Source: Nocardioides lacusdianchii (GTDB taxonomy: Bacteria > Actinomycetota > Actinomycetes > Propionibacteriales > Nocardioidaceae). From it: a stretch of DNA of 64,000 bases. Location: the NCBI RefSeq assembly GCF_020102855.1, contig NZ_JADHZD010000006.1, positions 62,001 to 126,000 on the forward strand, in the 5' to 3' direction. This document shows positions 52,265 through 59,922 of this stretch, piece by piece. The notes under the pieces were generated by a model. That model did no database searches and was not told the origin of the DNA. It was given only the letters and a program-made list of their open reading frames with translations. Position 1 is the stretch's first letter, and every line of letters begins with the position of its first letter. The position numbers were made by a program, and so were the translations under genes.

Positions 52265-52312
52265 CAACGTCATGAGAACTGGTGGTTCCAACCGCCAGCT
52301 CTCATGACGTTG
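52265..52312. repeat. 48-base inverted repeat between gpsA and the anti-sigma-like gene
   Basis: Arms of 23 bases (52265-52287 and 52290-52312) are complementary at 21 of 23 positions, with a two-base centre. The outer 13 pairs, CAACGTCATGAGA, are perfect. It is preceded by GGGTTTTG. It may be a bidirectional terminator for the converging genes or the remnant of a mobile palindrome. It stands out because its arms are less GC-rich than the window. Confidence 0.6.
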
Positions 52313-52323
52313 CCAGATCGCTC

Positions 52324-52920
52324 TCAGCCCGCGCCTGGCACAGGCTGACACTGACGGACCGGACCGCTCGCGACCTCGGCGGACACCGAGGAGCTCGTGC
52401 CCTCCACCACCCGCTGGTCGTCACGCTCGGCCACCTCGGCGAGCTCGTCCTGCGTCATCGCCTCCACCGACAGCACCATCACGAAGGTCTCGCCGTCACG
52501 GACCGCGCCGGGCGGCAGGGTCACGCGCACGAGGTCCTCGCCGATCGACAGTGACAGGCCGACCTCTCGGTCGACCTCGGTGAAGCGGCCGGAGGCGCAC
52601 TCTTGCAGGTCCGGCAGGTAGGTGATGTCCGCCGCGACTCCGCGTTCACCGAGCGCCTGCTCCAGCCCTGCGGCGTCCTCGGGACGGTTCACCTCGACCA
52701 CGATCTCCCCGGCATTGCCCTCCTGCACCGAGTACGCCGGCGTGGTGCCGAGGCCCGGCACGAGCACGACGCCGACCAGTGCCGAGGCGGCGACCGCCGC
52801 AGCGACGGCGATCGGGCGACGCGTACGTCGACGCGCGGGCGCTGCAGTGACCGCCTGGCGCAGCTCTGCGAGCAGCCGGTCCTCGAAGGGATCGAGACGG
52901 GGTTCGGACAGGGGGCTCAT
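52324..52920 (-). CDS. Single-pass membrane protein partnered with a sigma factor
   Basis: A 198-residue protein with a cytoplasmic N-terminus (FEDRLLAELRQAVTAAPARR), one membrane segment (IAVAAAVAASALVGVVLVPG, about residues 37-56) and an extracytoplasmic domain with two cysteines (LQECASGRF, VRQCQPV). Its ATG overlaps the stop of the upstream sigma factor gene by four bases, the classic place for an anti-sigma factor. I see no zinc-binding HxxxCxxC anti-sigma motif, so the role is inferred from position and topology only. Start ATG 52920. Confidence 0.72.
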   Translation of the reverse strand: MSPLSEPRLDPFEDRLLAELRQAVTAAPARRRTRRPIAVAAAVAASALVGVVLVPGLGTTPAYSVQEGNAGEIVVEVNRPEDAAGLEQALGERGVAADITYLPDLQECASGRFTEVDREVGLSLSIGEDLVRVTLPPGAVRDGETFVMVLSVEAMTQDELAEVAERDDQRVVEGTSSSVSAEVASGPVRQCQPVPGAG

Positions 52921-53492
52921 GCGATCACCTCGAAGGGGCTGGGAAGGACTTCCTGGAGCCGGGCGCGCGCCCGGTGGTAGCGCACGCGCGCGTTGCCGGC
53001 CGAGATGCCGAGCGCCAGCGCGGCCTCGGTGAGGCTGAGCCCGTCGACAGCGACGAGCTCGACGACCGCGCGCTGATTGTCCGGAAGTGCCTCGAGCGAG
53101 CGGTAGAGCTCGCGTGCCAGGCGCTCACCGTCGATGCGGTCCGAGATGAGCTCGGCGGAGTGTTCATCGAGCAGGGCCCGGCCGCTGATGCGGGCGTGCG
53201 CGCGGCCCTCGCGGGCACGGCGACGATGGTGGCCGGCGACGACGTTGCGCGAGATCCCCGCTAGCCATGCCGTAGGGCTGCCGTGGTCGGGCCGGTAGCC
53301 GGCCGCGCCGTCGATGACGGCGAGGAAGATGTCGGCCGTCAGGTCCGCGGCGGTGTGCGGGTCGTCGACGCGACGCGCCACGAATCGACGTACCCACGGC
53401 AGGTGCTGACGGTAGAACGCGTCGAGGGCGTCGGGATCCCGGCCGATGGCGGGGATGTGGGGTGGTGGCTCCATGCCCATTCTTCGCCCCAT
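52917..53492 (-). CDS. ECF-type RNA polymerase sigma factor
   Basis: A 191-residue sigma-70 family factor. Region 2 has WVRRFVARRVDDPHTAADLT and ADIFLAVIDGAAGYRPDHGS with the WLAGISRNVVAGHHRRRARE segment. Region 4 has LPDNQRAVVELVAVDGLSLT and EAALALGISAGNARVRYHRA. Length and regions match ECF factors. It is co-translated with a single-pass membrane protein, a probable anti-sigma. Target promoters are unknown. Start: ATG 53492, 53480 or 53474 are in frame; I give the longest because no ribosome binding site decides. Confidence 0.9.
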   Translation of the reverse strand: MGRRMGMEPPPHIPAIGRDPDALDAFYRQHLPWVRRFVARRVDDPHTAADLTADIFLAVIDGAAGYRPDHGSPTAWLAGISRNVVAGHHRRRAREGRAHARISGRALLDEHSAELISDRIDGERLARELYRSLEALPDNQRAVVELVAVDGLSLTEAALALGISAGNARVRYHRARARLQEVLPSPFEVIA

Positions 53493-53526
53493 GGCGCCGA
53501 AGCGTTACACGGAGGTCACGGCCGCC

Positions 53527-54600
53527 TCAGCCGACGCACCCGTCGAGCGCGTCGCGCAGGTCGTCCCACAGGTCCTCGACGTCCTCGACGCCGACCGAGA
53601 GGCGCACCAGTCCCTCGGGGATGGTCGCGGCCTCGGCCTTCCAGCGGCGGCGGCGCTCGAGCGTCGACTCGACACCGCCCAGCGACGTGGCGTGCACCCA
53701 CAGGCGGGTCTTGCGGCAGAGCAGGTCGGCCGCCATCTCGCCCTGCGCGAGCACGATGCTGACGATGCCGCCGAAGCCCGGGTAGCGGACCTCCGACAGT
53801 GAGGGGTGCTCCCCGAGTCGGCGTACGAGCTCCTCGGCGTTGGACTGGGCGCGCTCGACCCGCAGGTGCAGCGTGCGCAGGCCGCGCAGTGTCAGCCATG
53901 CCTCGAAGGGCCCCGGGACCGCACCGACGAGGTCGCGCCGGCCCTTGAGCACCGTCCAGAGGTCGTCGTCGCCGGTGACGATCGCGCCCATCTGCACGTC
54001 GGAGTGGCCGGCGAGGTACTTGGTCGCGGAGTGCACGACGAGGTCGACGCCGTGCTCGAGCGGGCGCTGGAGCAGGGGAGTGGCGAAGGTGTTGTCCACC
54101 ACGACGTAGGCGCCGGCCTTGTGGGCGGCGGCGGTGATGGTCGCGATGTCCGCGACCTCGAGCGCCGGGTTGGTGGGCGACTCCAGCCACACGAGGGCGG
54201 CATCGGCGCAGGCGGCGACCACGGCCTCGGTGTCGGTGATGTCGACGAGCTCGGCGCGCAGCCGGCCGCGCGACTCGAGGTCGCCGAGCTGCATGATCGT
54301 GCCGGTGTAGGCGTGCCGCGGCACCACGACCTTGCCGTCCGCGCCCACGAGGTCGAGCACGGTCGCCACGGCCGCGAGGCCGGAGGCGAAGGTGAGGCAG
54401 CGGCCACCCTCGAGCGCGCCGAGCGCGTCCTCCAGCGCCGTCCAGGTCGGGTTGCCGTAGCGGCCGTACTCGACCTCGCCGCCCGCGACGTAGGTCGCGG
54501 CCATGGTGATCGGGGTGTTGAGCGGTGCGTCGGGCGCCTTGTCGGGGCGCCCGGCCGTCACAGCGATGGTGCCGGGCCTGTGCTGCGGGTCGTGAGCCAT
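53527..54600 (-). CDS. Cys/Met metabolism PLP-dependent enzyme (cystathionine gamma-synthase/lyase type)
   Basis: A 357-residue fold-type I PLP enzyme of the trans-sulfuration family. Family motifs: YGRYGNPTWTALEDALGAL, FASGLAAVATVLDLV, WLESPTNPALEVADI, and the PLP lysine in VVHSATKYLAGHSDVQMGAI. The C-terminus contains SLGGVESTLERR. It could act as cystathionine gamma-lyase, gamma-synthase or a related elimination enzyme; context does not decide. Start ATG 54600: minus-strand TACGCT (54613-54608) is seven bases upstream, leaderless. It is divergent from ddl with 32 bases between. Confidence 0.88.
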   Translation of the reverse strand: MAHDPQHRPGTIAVTAGRPDKAPDAPLNTPITMAATYVAGGEVEYGRYGNPTWTALEDALGALEGGRCLTFASGLAAVATVLDLVGADGKVVVPRHAYTGTIMQLGDLESRGRLRAELVDITDTEAVVAACADAALVWLESPTNPALEVADIATITAAAHKAGAYVVVDNTFATPLLQRPLEHGVDLVVHSATKYLAGHSDVQMGAIVTGDDDLWTVLKGRRDLVGAVPGPFEAWLTLRGLRTLHLRVERAQSNAEELVRRLGEHPSLSEVRYPGFGGIVSIVLAQGEMAADLLCRKTRLWVHATSLGGVESTLERRRRWKAEAATIPEGLVRLSVGVEDVEDLWDDLRDALDGCVG

Positions 54601-54607
54601 GTCGGCA

Positions 54608-54625
54608 AGCGTAGGTGGATAGGGT
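54608..54625. promoter_or_regulatory. Two leaderless -10 elements back to back (PLP enzyme / ddl)
   Basis: Minus-strand TACGCT (54613-54608) is seven bases before ATG 54600, and plus-strand TAGGGT (54620-54625) is seven bases before ATG 54633. Only six bases separate the two -10 hexamers. Each promoter must use the other gene's start region as its -35 zone, so firing should be mutually exclusive. Confidence 0.6.
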
Positions 54626-54632
54626 CGTGCCG

Positions 54633-55766
54633 ATGAACGACACCTCCTCGCACAAGACCGGTCGCAAGCCCCGGGTCGCCGTCGTCTTCGGCGGGCGCTC
54701 CTCCGAGCACGGCATCTCGTGCGTCACCGCGGGGAGCGTGCTCGCCGCGATCGACCGCGAGGCGTACGACGTGGTGCCGGTCGGCATCGCCGCCGACGGA
54801 CGATGGGTGCTCGAGGTCGACGAGCCGGGCCGCCTCGCGATCCACGGCAGCGACCTGCCTGCCGTCGACGGCGCACGTTCGCCGGTCGCGCTGATGGGCG
54901 CCACCACCGGCACGGACCTCGTGGTCACCGAGCCGGCCAGCGTCCCGTCGGTCATCGGTGAGGTCGACGTCGTCTTCCCGCTGCTGCACGGCCCGTGGGG
55001 CGAGGACGGCACCCTGCAGGGCATGCTCGAGATGGCGGGCGTGCGCTACGTCGGCTCCGGCGTGCTGGCCTCCGCGGTCGGCATGGACAAGGCCTACATG
55101 AAGGTCGTCCTCCAGGCCGCCGGCCTCCCCGTCACCCCCGGCATCGTCGTGACGCGCTCGGAGTGGGAGCAGGACCCGGTCGGCGCTCGTTCGCGGATCG
55201 AGGACCTCGGCTTCCCGTCCTTCGCCAAGCCGGCCCGCGCCGGGTCGAGCATGGGCATCAGCAAGCTCCACGACGCAGGCGAGGTCGAGGCGGCCCTCGA
55301 GGAGGCCTTCCGCCACGACCCGAAGGTCCTCGTCGAGCAGTCGATGGAGGGCGGGCGCGAGGTGGAGTGCGGTGTGCTCGGCACGTTGGAGGGACCGCCG
55401 GAGACGTCGCGGCCCGGCGAGGTCCGCACGGGCGGCGACCACGAGTTCTACGACTTCGAGGCCAAGTACCTCGCCGACCAGCACACCGAGATCGACATCC
55501 CCGCGGTGCTCCCCGCCGAGACCGAGCAGGAGCTGCGGGCGATGGCCGTCCGCGCCTACGAGGCGCTCTCCTGTGAGGGCCTGGCCCGCGTCGACTTCTT
55601 CGTGATGCCCGACGGCTCGCTGGTGATCAACGAGCTCAACACCATGCCCGGCTTCACGCCGACGTCGATGTACCCCCAGCTCTGGGCGGCCACCGGGATG
55701 ACCTACCCCGAGCTCGTCGACCGGCTGCTCCAGCTCGCGCTGCGCCGCGACACCGGCCTGCGCTGA
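54633..55766 (+). CDS. ddl: D-alanine--D-alanine ligase
   Basis: ATP-grasp enzyme that makes D-Ala-D-Ala for peptidoglycan. The protein is 377 residues. The N-terminal motif is VVFGGRSSEHGISCVTAGSV (residues 17-36). The ATP-grasp region follows, and the substrate and metal site is GLARVDFFVMPDGSLVINEL with NTMPGFTPTSMYPQLW, the DDL signature. The His-Gly-Pro stretch (PLLHGPWGEDGTLQGML) is also typical. Start ATG 54633 (MNDTSSHKTG), leaderless with TAGGGT seven bases upstream; the ATG at 54615 would lie upstream of that promoter. Confidence 0.95.
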   Translation: MNDTSSHKTGRKPRVAVVFGGRSSEHGISCVTAGSVLAAIDREAYDVVPVGIAADGRWVLEVDEPGRLAIHGSDLPAVDGARSPVALMGATTGTDLVVTEPASVPSVIGEVDVVFPLLHGPWGEDGTLQGMLEMAGVRYVGSGVLASAVGMDKAYMKVVLQAAGLPVTPGIVVTRSEWEQDPVGARSRIEDLGFPSFAKPARAGSSMGISKLHDAGEVEAALEEAFRHDPKVLVEQSMEGGREVECGVLGTLEGPPETSRPGEVRTGGDHEFYDFEAKYLADQHTEIDIPAVLPAETEQELRAMAVRAYEALSCEGLARVDFFVMPDGSLVINELNTMPGFTPTSMYPQLWAATGMTYPELVDRLLQLALRRDTGLR

Positions 55767-55779
55767 GGCGCGCTAGGTC

Positions 55780-56286
55780 CTAGAGGCAGGGCACGCCCTC
55801 GTCCAGGTGCTCCTCCAGGAGCGGCGCGAGCTCGGCGAGAGCGCGGTCGATGCCCTCGGTGCGGTAGTCGGCCGGCACCCGCACCTCGACGTAGGGCGTA
55901 CGGGTCAGCGCGATCGGCGTCGCGTCCTCGGACTGGTCGGTGAGCTGGTCGTCGGTGACGTACCACCCCACGCCGTTGATGACGCTGCACTCGGCCGTCG
56001 GCTCGTAGTCCTCGGGCTCCGGGACGCCGCACGTGAGGACGTACGCCGGATCGCCCCACGCCGCACCGGGCCCGCCGCCGGGCTCGACCTCGGCCCGCGT
56101 CTCGCCGGCAAGGGTGTCGGGCAGGTCCGCGACCAGTGCCTCGCACGCGGCACGGTCGGCACCGGAGAGGTCGTGCTCCTCGATGCTGGTGGTCCCGGGA
56201 CTGCAGGCCGTGAGGGCGAGGCAGGCGGCTGCGGACGCGACGACGCCCCGGCCCGTGGAGGGGCCGAGGCGTCGGCGGGGGTGCAC
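55780..56286 (-). CDS. DUF3515 lipoprotein
   Basis: A 168-residue probable lipoprotein. The N-terminus has an Arg-rich start, a hydrophobic stretch (VVASAAACLALTAC) and a lipobox ending in LTACS (Cys about residue 28). The DUF3515 core includes AWGDPAYVLTCGVPEPEDY and CSVINGVGWYVTDD. DUF3515 proteins are common in actinobacteria; function is unknown, with cell-envelope location likely. A stretch of paired cysteines suggests disulfides. Start GTG 56286. It lies 13 bases from the convergent ddl stop and 20 bases downstream of the RAM-domain gene. Confidence 0.82.
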   Translation of the reverse strand: MHPRRRLGPSTGRGVVASAAACLALTACSPGTTSIEEHDLSGADRAACEALVADLPDTLAGETRAEVEPGGGPGAAWGDPAYVLTCGVPEPEDYEPTAECSVINGVGWYVTDDQLTDQSEDATPIALTRTPYVEVRVPADYRTEGIDRALAELAPLLEEHLDEGVPCL

Positions 56287-56306
56287 GTGATTCGTTGTGG
56301 GACGGG

Positions 56307-56543
56307 TCAGATGTGGACGACCGGGCAGGTCAGCGTGCGGGTGATGCCGTCGAGGTTCTGGACCTTCGACACCACGAGCTTGCCCAGCTCGTCGACGTTC
56401 TTCGCCTCGGCGCGGACGATAACGTCATAGGGACCGGTGACGTCCTCAGCAAGCGTGACGCCGCTGACCTGCGCGATGGCCTTGGCCACCTCGGCGGCCT
56501 TGCCGACGTCGGTCTGGATCAGGATGTAGGCCTGGACGACCAT
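56307..56543 (-). CDS. Stand-alone Lrp/AsnC-type RAM domain protein
   Basis: A 78-residue protein that is only the ligand-binding RAM (ACT-like) domain of Lrp/AsnC regulators, with no HTH. Sequence: MVVQAYILIQTDVGKAAEVA, then GPYDVIVRAEAKNVDELGKL and the C-terminal VQNLDGITRTLTCPVV. Such small proteins may modulate full-length Lrp proteins or act as amino acid sensors. Start ATG 56543 with GAGGAG upstream; a longer frame to 56585 lacks support. Co-oriented with the DUF3515 gene, 20 bases upstream of it. Confidence 0.88.
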   Translation of the reverse strand: MVVQAYILIQTDVGKAAEVAKAIAQVSGVTLAEDVTGPYDVIVRAEAKNVDELGKLVVSKVQNLDGITRTLTCPVVHI

Positions 56544-56659
56544 CGTGGACTCCTCGGTCTCGTTCAGCGGGTGTGTCCGGGCCAACCTACCGCGCGGCGC
56601 GGGCGGGCCGACAGGGGATGGGTCACTGTGATCACCGTGCTGTCTGGTGGGATGGAGCC

Positions 56660-57610
56660 ATGGCCCTCACTCCGGACGCGACCCTCGGCGAGGCAGGTGA
56701 GTTCGGCCTGATCTCCGAGCTCGTGAAGATCTTCGAGGGCGACGAGCACGTGCTCGTCGGACCGGGCGACGACGCCGCCGTCCTGCGCATCAAGCACGGC
56801 CACGTGGTGGTGTCGACGGACATGGTCGTCGAGGGCCGCCACTTCCGCCGCGACTGGGCCAGCGCCTCCGACATCGGCCACCGAGCCGCGGCGCAGAACC
56901 TCTCCGACATCAACGCCATGGGCGGCACCGCACGCCACCTCACGATCGGCCTGGCGGCACCGGCGGACCTCCCCGTGGCATGGGCGCTCGACTTCGCGCG
57001 CGGGTTCGCCGAGGAGTGTGCGAGCGTCGGCGCCACTGTCGTCGGCGGCGACCTCACCCGCGCCGACCAACTCGTGATCGCGGTGACCGTGCTCGGCCAG
57101 TGCACCCAGGCGCCGGTGCTGCGCTCGGGAGCGCAGCCCGGCGACGTCCTCGCGCTGGTCGGCCGGCAGGGCTGGGCCGCAGGCGGCCTGGCCGTCCTCG
57201 GGCGCGGGTTCCGCTCGCCGCGGGTGCTCGTCGAGGCCTACCGCCGCCCGGAGCCGCCGTACGCCGCCGGCAAGCAGGCTGCCGAGGCCGGCGCGACGTC
57301 CCTCATCGACATCTCCGACGGCCTCCTCGCCGAGGCCGGCCACCTCGCCGAGTCCAGCGGAGTGGCCATCGACGTGCGCACCGACGCCTTCGCGATCCCC
57401 GAGCCGCTGCAGGCCGTCGGCGCGGCACTGGGGGCGGACCCGATGAAGTTCATCCTCGGTGGGGGAGACGACCACGCGCTGCTCGCGACCTTCCCCGACG
57501 CGGCCGCGGTGCCCGCCGGCTGGCAGGTCGTCGGCGAGGTGCGAGAGGGCGAGGGCGTGACGGTCGACGGTGCGGCGTACGACGGCCCCACCGGCTGGAC
57601 CCACTTCTGA
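56660..57610 (+). CDS. thiL: Thiamine-monophosphate kinase
   Basis: ATP-dependent kinase that converts thiamine phosphate to thiamine diphosphate, the cofactor used by IlvB in this window. The protein is 316 residues. Motifs: EFGLISELVKIFEGDEHVLV, GPGDDAAVLRIKHGHVVVST, VSTDMVVEGRHFRRDWASAS, NLSDINAMGGTARHLTIGLA, and ISDGLLAEAGHLAESSGVAI, which form the AIR-synthase/ThiL metal and nucleotide sites. Start ATG 56660 with a weak GGATGGAG. Divergent from the RAM-domain gene; convergent with rpmB. Confidence 0.94.
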   Translation: MALTPDATLGEAGEFGLISELVKIFEGDEHVLVGPGDDAAVLRIKHGHVVVSTDMVVEGRHFRRDWASASDIGHRAAAQNLSDINAMGGTARHLTIGLAAPADLPVAWALDFARGFAEECASVGATVVGGDLTRADQLVIAVTVLGQCTQAPVLRSGAQPGDVLALVGRQGWAAGGLAVLGRGFRSPRVLVEAYRRPEPPYAAGKQAAEAGATSLIDISDGLLAEAGHLAESSGVAIDVRTDAFAIPEPLQAVGAALGADPMKFILGGGDDHALLATFPDAAAVPAGWQVVGEVREGEGVTVDGAAYDGPTGWTHF

Positions 57611-57624
57611 GCCGCGCTCGGGGC

Positions 57625-57769
57625 TGAGTCTCCAGGAGACTCAACCGCCAGGGCGGGTCCCACCAGCAACTCGAGCCACGGGGGTGGGGGAAGTCCGGCG
57701 CGGTCGGGCCGTTGCAACGGCCGGTCCGCGCGGGAGTCACCGCTCAAGCGGTGACTCATGCAACGGCCC
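57625..57769. repeat. Cluster of nested palindromes between thiL and rpmB
   Basis: TGAGTCTCC-A-GGAGACTCA (57625-57643) is followed by the self-palindrome GGCCGTTGCAACGGCC (57707-57722). Next is an 11-bp hairpin GAGTCACCGCT/AGCGGTGACTC (57734-57744 with 57747-57757). TGCAACGGCCC (57759-57769) can alternatively pair with GGGCCGTTGCA (57706-57716), enclosing that hairpin. The 217-base gap has no gene. Terminator use and repeat-element origin are both possible. Confidence 0.55.
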
Positions 57770-57781
57770 CCACAAGCACAA

Positions 57782-57809
57782 GACCCCCGCCGCAGAGCGA
57801 CGGGGGCCT
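57782..57809 (-). terminator. Terminator hairpin of rpmB
   Basis: On the minus strand, GGCCCCCGTCGC pairs imperfectly with GCGGCGGGGGTC around CTCT, and TTG follows. It lies about 20 bases after the rpmB stop. Confidence 0.55.
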
Positions 57810-57827
57810 TGCAGAAGTCTGGTCAGG

Positions 57828-58013
57828 TCAGCGGGAGACCTTGCCGGCCTTGAGGCAGCCGGTGCAGACGTTGAGGCGCTTGGGCGTGCCGTTCACGGTC
57901 GCCCGGACGCGCTGGATGTTGGGGTTGAAGCGACGCTTCGTGATCTTGCGCGACCAGGGACGGTTGTTTCCGAAGCCCGGCTTCTTGGCGCAGATGTCGC
58001 AGACGGCAGCCAC
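57828..58013 (-). CDS. rpmB: 50S ribosomal protein L28 (zinc-binding form)
   Basis: A 61-residue ribosomal protein. It begins MAAVCDICAKKPGFGNNRPW and contains NVCTGCLKAGKV, so it has two CxxC pairs and is the zinc-binding C+ paralogue type. Actinobacteria often encode a second, cysteine-free copy elsewhere that replaces it under zinc limitation. Start GTG 58013 with GGAG seven bases upstream. Divergent from the DAK2 gene; the 241 bases between hold no further gene that I can see. Confidence 0.95.
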   Translation of the reverse strand: MAAVCDICAKKPGFGNNRPWSRKITKRRFNPNIQRVRATVNGTPKRLNVCTGCLKAGKVSR

Positions 58014-58254
58014 CGTGCACTCCGATCCGTTCGAGGTTGATAGAGAGATCCACAGCCTGCACACCGCCAGGTGGCAGCAACAGGCAACCGCAGAAGAGTA
58101 GCCGAGGACCGTCCGGGGGAGGAAATCGCAGGCACGGTCGGACCGGGGCACTACCCTGTGGCGCGCGACACATGGTCGCACCAGCCAGGCCCAGCACACC
58201 AGACACGACCGACCCGCACGGCGGCCGGAGCACACCCGGGAGCACACCGACTCG

Positions 58255-59913
58255 ATGGAGCCAGTCACCCACGGCATCACCCTCGAAGCGGTCGCCCGGT
58301 TCGTCGACATCGCCACCGATGCGCTGTCCTCGGCGCGCGAGGAGATCGACGCGCTCAACGTCTATCCAGTGCCCGACGGCGACACCGGCACCAACATGTT
58401 CCTCACCGTCTCCGCGGCCCGCGACGAGCTGCGCGCGGCCCGTGCCGCCGACCCCGACCTGGGTCTCGAGGCCGGCATGGCGCTCCTGGCGCGCGCCGCG
58501 CTGATGGGGGCGCGTGGCAACTCCGGCGTGATCCTCAGCCAGATGCTCCGCGGCTACGTCACCCACCTCGCGGCCGCAGGGCTGGAGGACCGTCGCGCGC
58601 AGACCATCGCCGCGGCGATGGCCTCGGCCACGGACGCCAGCTACGCCGCGGTCGGCGTCCCGGTCGAGGGGACGATCCTCACCGTCGCGCGTGCCGCCTC
58701 CGACGCCGCGCTGGCGGTGGCCGAGCGCCCGGGTGCCCGCGCCCGCGACGTCTTCACCGCGGCAGCGGCAGCGGCCCGCACCGCCCTCGCCCGTACGCCG
58801 GAGCAGCTGGCCGTGCTGGCCCAGGCGGGCGTCGTCGACGCGGGCGGTCGCGGTCTCACGGTCGTGCTGGACGCGGTCGAGACCACCGCCACCGGTCGCC
58901 GGCCGATGCCGTGGACCACCCCCATCGGCACGCACCTCATCCCAGTCGCGGCCGCTGCCGTGCCCGGTGACGACCTCACCGAGGACGGCCCGGGCTACGA
59001 GGTGATGTACCTCCTCGACGTCGGCGCCGAGGTCGAGGACGAGCGCATCGGCGAGCTGCGCCGGACCCTCGCCGGCTTGGGCGACAGCCTCGTCGTGGTC
59101 GGCGGCGACGGGTTGTGGAACGTCCACGTGCACGTCGACGACGTCGGGGCCGCGATCGAGGCCGGGATCACGGCCGGCCGGCCGCACCGGATCCGCGTCA
59201 CGCACTTCGCCGAGCAGGTGGCCGCCGCGCGCCAGCGCACCTCGGACCGCACCGGGCGCCGGGTCGTCGCCGTGGCGGCCGGCCCCGGCCTGGCCGAGCT
59301 CTTCGAGTCCGCGGGCGCCGTCGTCGTGGAGGGCGGGCCGGGCCAGCGTCCCTCGACCGGACAGCTGCTCGAGGCCATCACCGGGTGCGGTGCCGCGGAG
59401 GTCGTCGTCCTGCCCAACGACAGCGACACCGTCCGCGCCGCGGAGATCGCCGCGCGCACCGCCGAGGCCGAGCACGACATCTCCGTGGAGGTGATCTCCA
59501 CCCAGGCGCAGGTGCAGGGGCTCGCCGCGATCTCGGTGCACGAGCCCGGCCGCGCCTTCGACGCCGACGTCCGGGAGATGACCGCCACCGCCCGCCATGC
59601 CCGCCACGGCGCGGTCACCGTCGCCGCCCGTCAGGCCATCACGATGGCCGGCCCGTGCGAGCCCGGTGACGCGCTCGGCGTGGTGGCCGGCGACTTCGCC
59701 GTCGTCGGCTCCGACCTCGAGGTGGTGGCCGACGAGGTCCTCGAGCGCCTGCTCGCCGGTGGCGGCGAGCTGGTCACGATCGTCTCCGGCGAGGGCGGGG
59801 TCGAGCTCGCTGCGGCCGTCGCCGCCCACGTGGAGGAGCGCCACCCCCACGTCGACGTCGCCGTCCACCACGGAGGCCAGCCCCGCTACCCGCTGCTCGT
59901 CAGCGTCGAGTGA
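58255..59913 (+). CDS. DAK2 domain protein (fatty acid kinase FakA-like)
   Basis: A 552-residue protein with an N-terminal DAK2 (DhaL-like) kinase domain: ALNVYPVPDGDTGTNMFLTV (metal-chelating Asp cluster), LMGARGNSGVILSQMLRGY and AGVVDAGGRGLTVVLDAV. The C-terminal part has the middle and FakA-like domains (WNVHVHVDDVGAAIEAGI; VVVLPNDSDTVRAAE). FakA proteins phosphorylate fatty acids bound to DegV/FakB proteins; that role is inferred by family and no fakB is nearby. Start ATG 58255. Ten bases separate it from recG, a neighbour pair conserved in many Gram-positives. Confidence 0.88.
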   Translation: MEPVTHGITLEAVARFVDIATDALSSAREEIDALNVYPVPDGDTGTNMFLTVSAARDELRAARAADPDLGLEAGMALLARAALMGARGNSGVILSQMLRGYVTHLAAAGLEDRRAQTIAAAMASATDASYAAVGVPVEGTILTVARAASDAALAVAERPGARARDVFTAAAAAARTALARTPEQLAVLAQAGVVDAGGRGLTVVLDAVETTATGRRPMPWTTPIGTHLIPVAAAAVPGDDLTEDGPGYEVMYLLDVGAEVEDERIGELRRTLAGLGDSLVVVGGDGLWNVHVHVDDVGAAIEAGITAGRPHRIRVTHFAEQVAAARQRTSDRTGRRVVAVAAGPGLAELFESAGAVVVEGGPGQRPSTGQLLEAITGCGAAEVVVLPNDSDTVRAAEIAARTAEAEHDISVEVISTQAQVQGLAAISVHEPGRAFDADVREMTATARHARHGAVTVAARQAITMAGPCEPGDALGVVAGDFAVVGSDLEVVADEVLERLLAGGGELVTIVSGEGGVELAAAVAAHVEERHPHVDVAVHHGGQPRYPLLVSVE

Positions 59914-59922
59914 GCGCCGTCC

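Noticed and set aside
52265-52312. Insertion sequence terminal repeats
   Set aside because: The two arms are adjacent with a two-base centre and no transposase lies between or beside them, so no IS can be claimed.
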